Assembly: GCA_035946735.1 (NCBI GenBank)
Contig: DASYYZ010000215.1
Location: forward strand, 30,422-94,421
DNA: 64,000 bases
Direction: 5' to 3'
Source of the DNA: Gp13-AA77 sp035946735
GTDB lineage: Bacteria > Acidobacteriota > Terriglobia > UBA7540
The notes under the pieces are model-generated. The model was not told where the DNA came from. It worked only from the letters and a program-made list of their open reading frames with translations, and did not search any database. Shown one piece after another: positions 62,733 through 64,000 of this stretch. A program made the position numbers and the translations under genes. Each line of letters opens with the position of its first letter. Within the stretch, counting starts at the first letter, position 1.

Positions 62733-62772
62733 CGGTTCCGGGCATTGGGGGCCCTGGGCATTTTCCTCGCCG

Positions 62773-63957
62773 TCATTGTCCTGATGAGCCTTCGGAGCTA
62801 GTCCGCGAAAAGAACGCGCGCTGCGCCGCCAGATCGTTGCGCTGGGTGTAACGCCGGGTCATCGCCGGATCCGCATGGCCCAGCATGTCCTGCAGCACTC
62901 CGAGCGGCATTCCCTGGCGGGTGGCCATCGTGGCGAACGTATGGCGAAGGTCATACAGCCGGACGCGATCGGGGATCCCCGCGGCTTTGAGCGCCTTCTG
63001 ATGCGGCTTGTCCAAGGACCCGGGCCGCAGGGGCCGGTCGAGCTGATAGCGTCTGCGCCGGTTCCGCATGGGAAAGAGGAACTCCGTGCCGATCTCCTTC
63101 GCCGCTGAGACGCGCGCTGACAAAACCTCTGACATTCGTGGCGACACGTCGAGCTGCCGGCTTGAATTCTCTGTCTTTCCCGCGGTGGCCACCGACGACA
63201 CACGCCGCGCAATCATCGGCTGGGGCTTCGGCCACAATTCCACCGTCTGCCGTTCGAAGTCACATTGTCCGCACTTCAACGAGCAGGCGTCCTGCGGCCG
63301 CAGGCCTCTTTCGCGCATCAGAATCGCCACGTCTTTGAGCGGCTGGCGCGCGTTGGCCAGGTAGCGCGCCCATTCCTCGTCGGTCAGGATGCGTTGCACC
63401 GCCGATTCGGGCAGCAGCTCCACGCTCCGAGCAGGATTGTCGAGCCTGGGATAGGCGCCCTGGGCTTTCCGGAAAAGCAGCTTCAAAGTCGTCACCGCTC
63501 GATTGACGGTCGCATTCGAGACTGTGCCCTCGATGATCCTGACCTTGCCCCTTGTGACGTTGCGCCGGCTTTCCTGGGCCCGGGCCACCATGAAGCCTTC
63601 CACGTCCGCCCGCGTGATCTCATCCAGGCGCTTGCGGCCGAGCAAGCGCACCAGGACCGCGCAATTGTCCTCGTGCAGCTTGTGTGTGCTTCCCCGGTGC
63701 AGCGCCTTCGACCAGGCGAGAAACACGGGCACGTATTCATCGAGGTGCGGTACCAGCGAACTACGGCCGCGGAGCTCGCCTCGAGTGCGGCCAGCAGCGC
63801 CGGCGCCTCCGGCAGCCCGGCCGCTACCATCGCCAGCAGCTCCCTGTGCTTCGACTCCGCGGGTCAAGCGGCAACTTGTGTGTAAACGGTCGACCATTGG
63901 GAGAGGGGATGAAAGCTCCAACGATACTCCATAGTCTGCGAAACATACACTAAACAA
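62773..63957 (-). CDS. Second tyrosine recombinase of the island, N-terminus out of frame
   Basis: 394 residues as read. The catalytic domain is complete: Arg in LMRERGLRPQDAC, LYDLRHTFATMA, LGHADPAM and the tyrosine in TRRYTQRND. The N-terminal arm region is distorted: residues upstream of about SLVPHLDEYVPVFL read poorly (GAAGDGSGRAAGGAGAAG), while another frame gives HRELLAMVAAGLPEAPALLA between about 63760 and 63870. Two compensating indels or a shift would explain this. The start of 63957 is a guess. Confidence 0.7.
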   Translation of the reverse strand: MFSVCFADYGVSLELSSPLPMVDRLHTSCRLTRGVEAQGAAGDGSGRAAGGAGAAGRTRGELRGRSSLVPHLDEYVPVFLAWSKALHRGSTHKLHEDNCAVLVRLLGRKRLDEITRADVEGFMVARAQESRRNVTRGKVRIIEGTVSNATVNRAVTTLKLLFRKAQGAYPRLDNPARSVELLPESAVQRILTDEEWARYLANARQPLKDVAILMRERGLRPQDACSLKCGQCDFERQTVELWPKPQPMIARRVSSVATAGKTENSSRQLDVSPRMSEVLSARVSAAKEIGTEFLFPMRNRRRRYQLDRPLRPGSLDKPHQKALKAAGIPDRVRLYDLRHTFATMATRQGMPLGVLQDMLGHADPAMTRRYTQRNDLAAQRAFFSRTSSEGSSGQ

Positions 63958-64000
63958 CGATAGGTCGAAATCTCGCCTCCGGTGACTTCCATGGCTCGGG

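Overview
The window looks like a chromosome segment of an Acidobacteriota bacterium, or a close relative, with GC-rich DNA. The main pointers are an ADOP-type (acidobacterial duplicated orphan) MacB/FtsX permease, an Oar-like TonB-dependent receptor with an N-terminal carboxypeptidase-regulatory domain, a CRTAC1/UnbV protein beside TPR proteins, a GloVer-repeat protein and an SBBP-repeat protein. No rRNA or species marker is present, so the assignment is inference.

Layout. 1-3.3 kb: a decayed region with a frameshifted RND efflux permease fragment, an unrelated tail, an excisionase-like HTH gene and a frameshifted tyrosine integrase whose frame runs over an antisense tRNA-Arg(TCT). 3.4-7.8 kb: two APC permeases, a JmjC-like cupin protein and a small Tat-signal protein. 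8-14 kb: a heterodimeric ABC exporter pair followed by a Tat-exported GH127-like hydrolase. 14-24 kb: CRTAC1 protein plus TPR protein on the minus strand, divergent from two paralogous TPR proteins and a large TonB-dependent receptor; this looks like one outer-membrane uptake or secretion locus. 24-28 kb: an SSS symporter convergent with an enolase-superfamily dehydratase and an SDR dehydrogenase, probably sugar or sugar-acid catabolism. 28-34 kb: gamma-glutamyltransferase, ADOP permease, small membrane protein and zinc alcohol dehydrogenase.

34-45 kb is an exopolysaccharide module: heparinase II/III-like lyase, two AsnB-type amidotransferases, YdcF-like protein, nucleotide-sugar 6-dehydrogenase and a fused double GT4 glycosyltransferase. 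Together they suggest a polymer with uronic acids, possibly amidated, plus its remodelling enzyme. A 122-bp MITE-like element sits between the two convergent halves. 45.8-55.7 kb: a small secreted protein, an FHA-GAF-sigma54 activator, two surface repeat proteins, a two-gene toxin-antitoxin-like pair and an Ig-like lipoprotein.

55.7-64 kb is a genomic island next to tRNA-Arg(TCG). It has phased GGGGAC repeats, two tyrosine integrases, a zinc-ribbon protein, an excisionase-like gene, a truncated P4-type primase, small phage-like genes and a brnTA locus with a frameshifted toxin. Reading-frame lesions cluster in the two integrase-containing ends, while the central 3.4-55 kb appears intact. This fits decay of mobile DNA, but sequencing or assembly errors cannot be excluded from the sequence alone.
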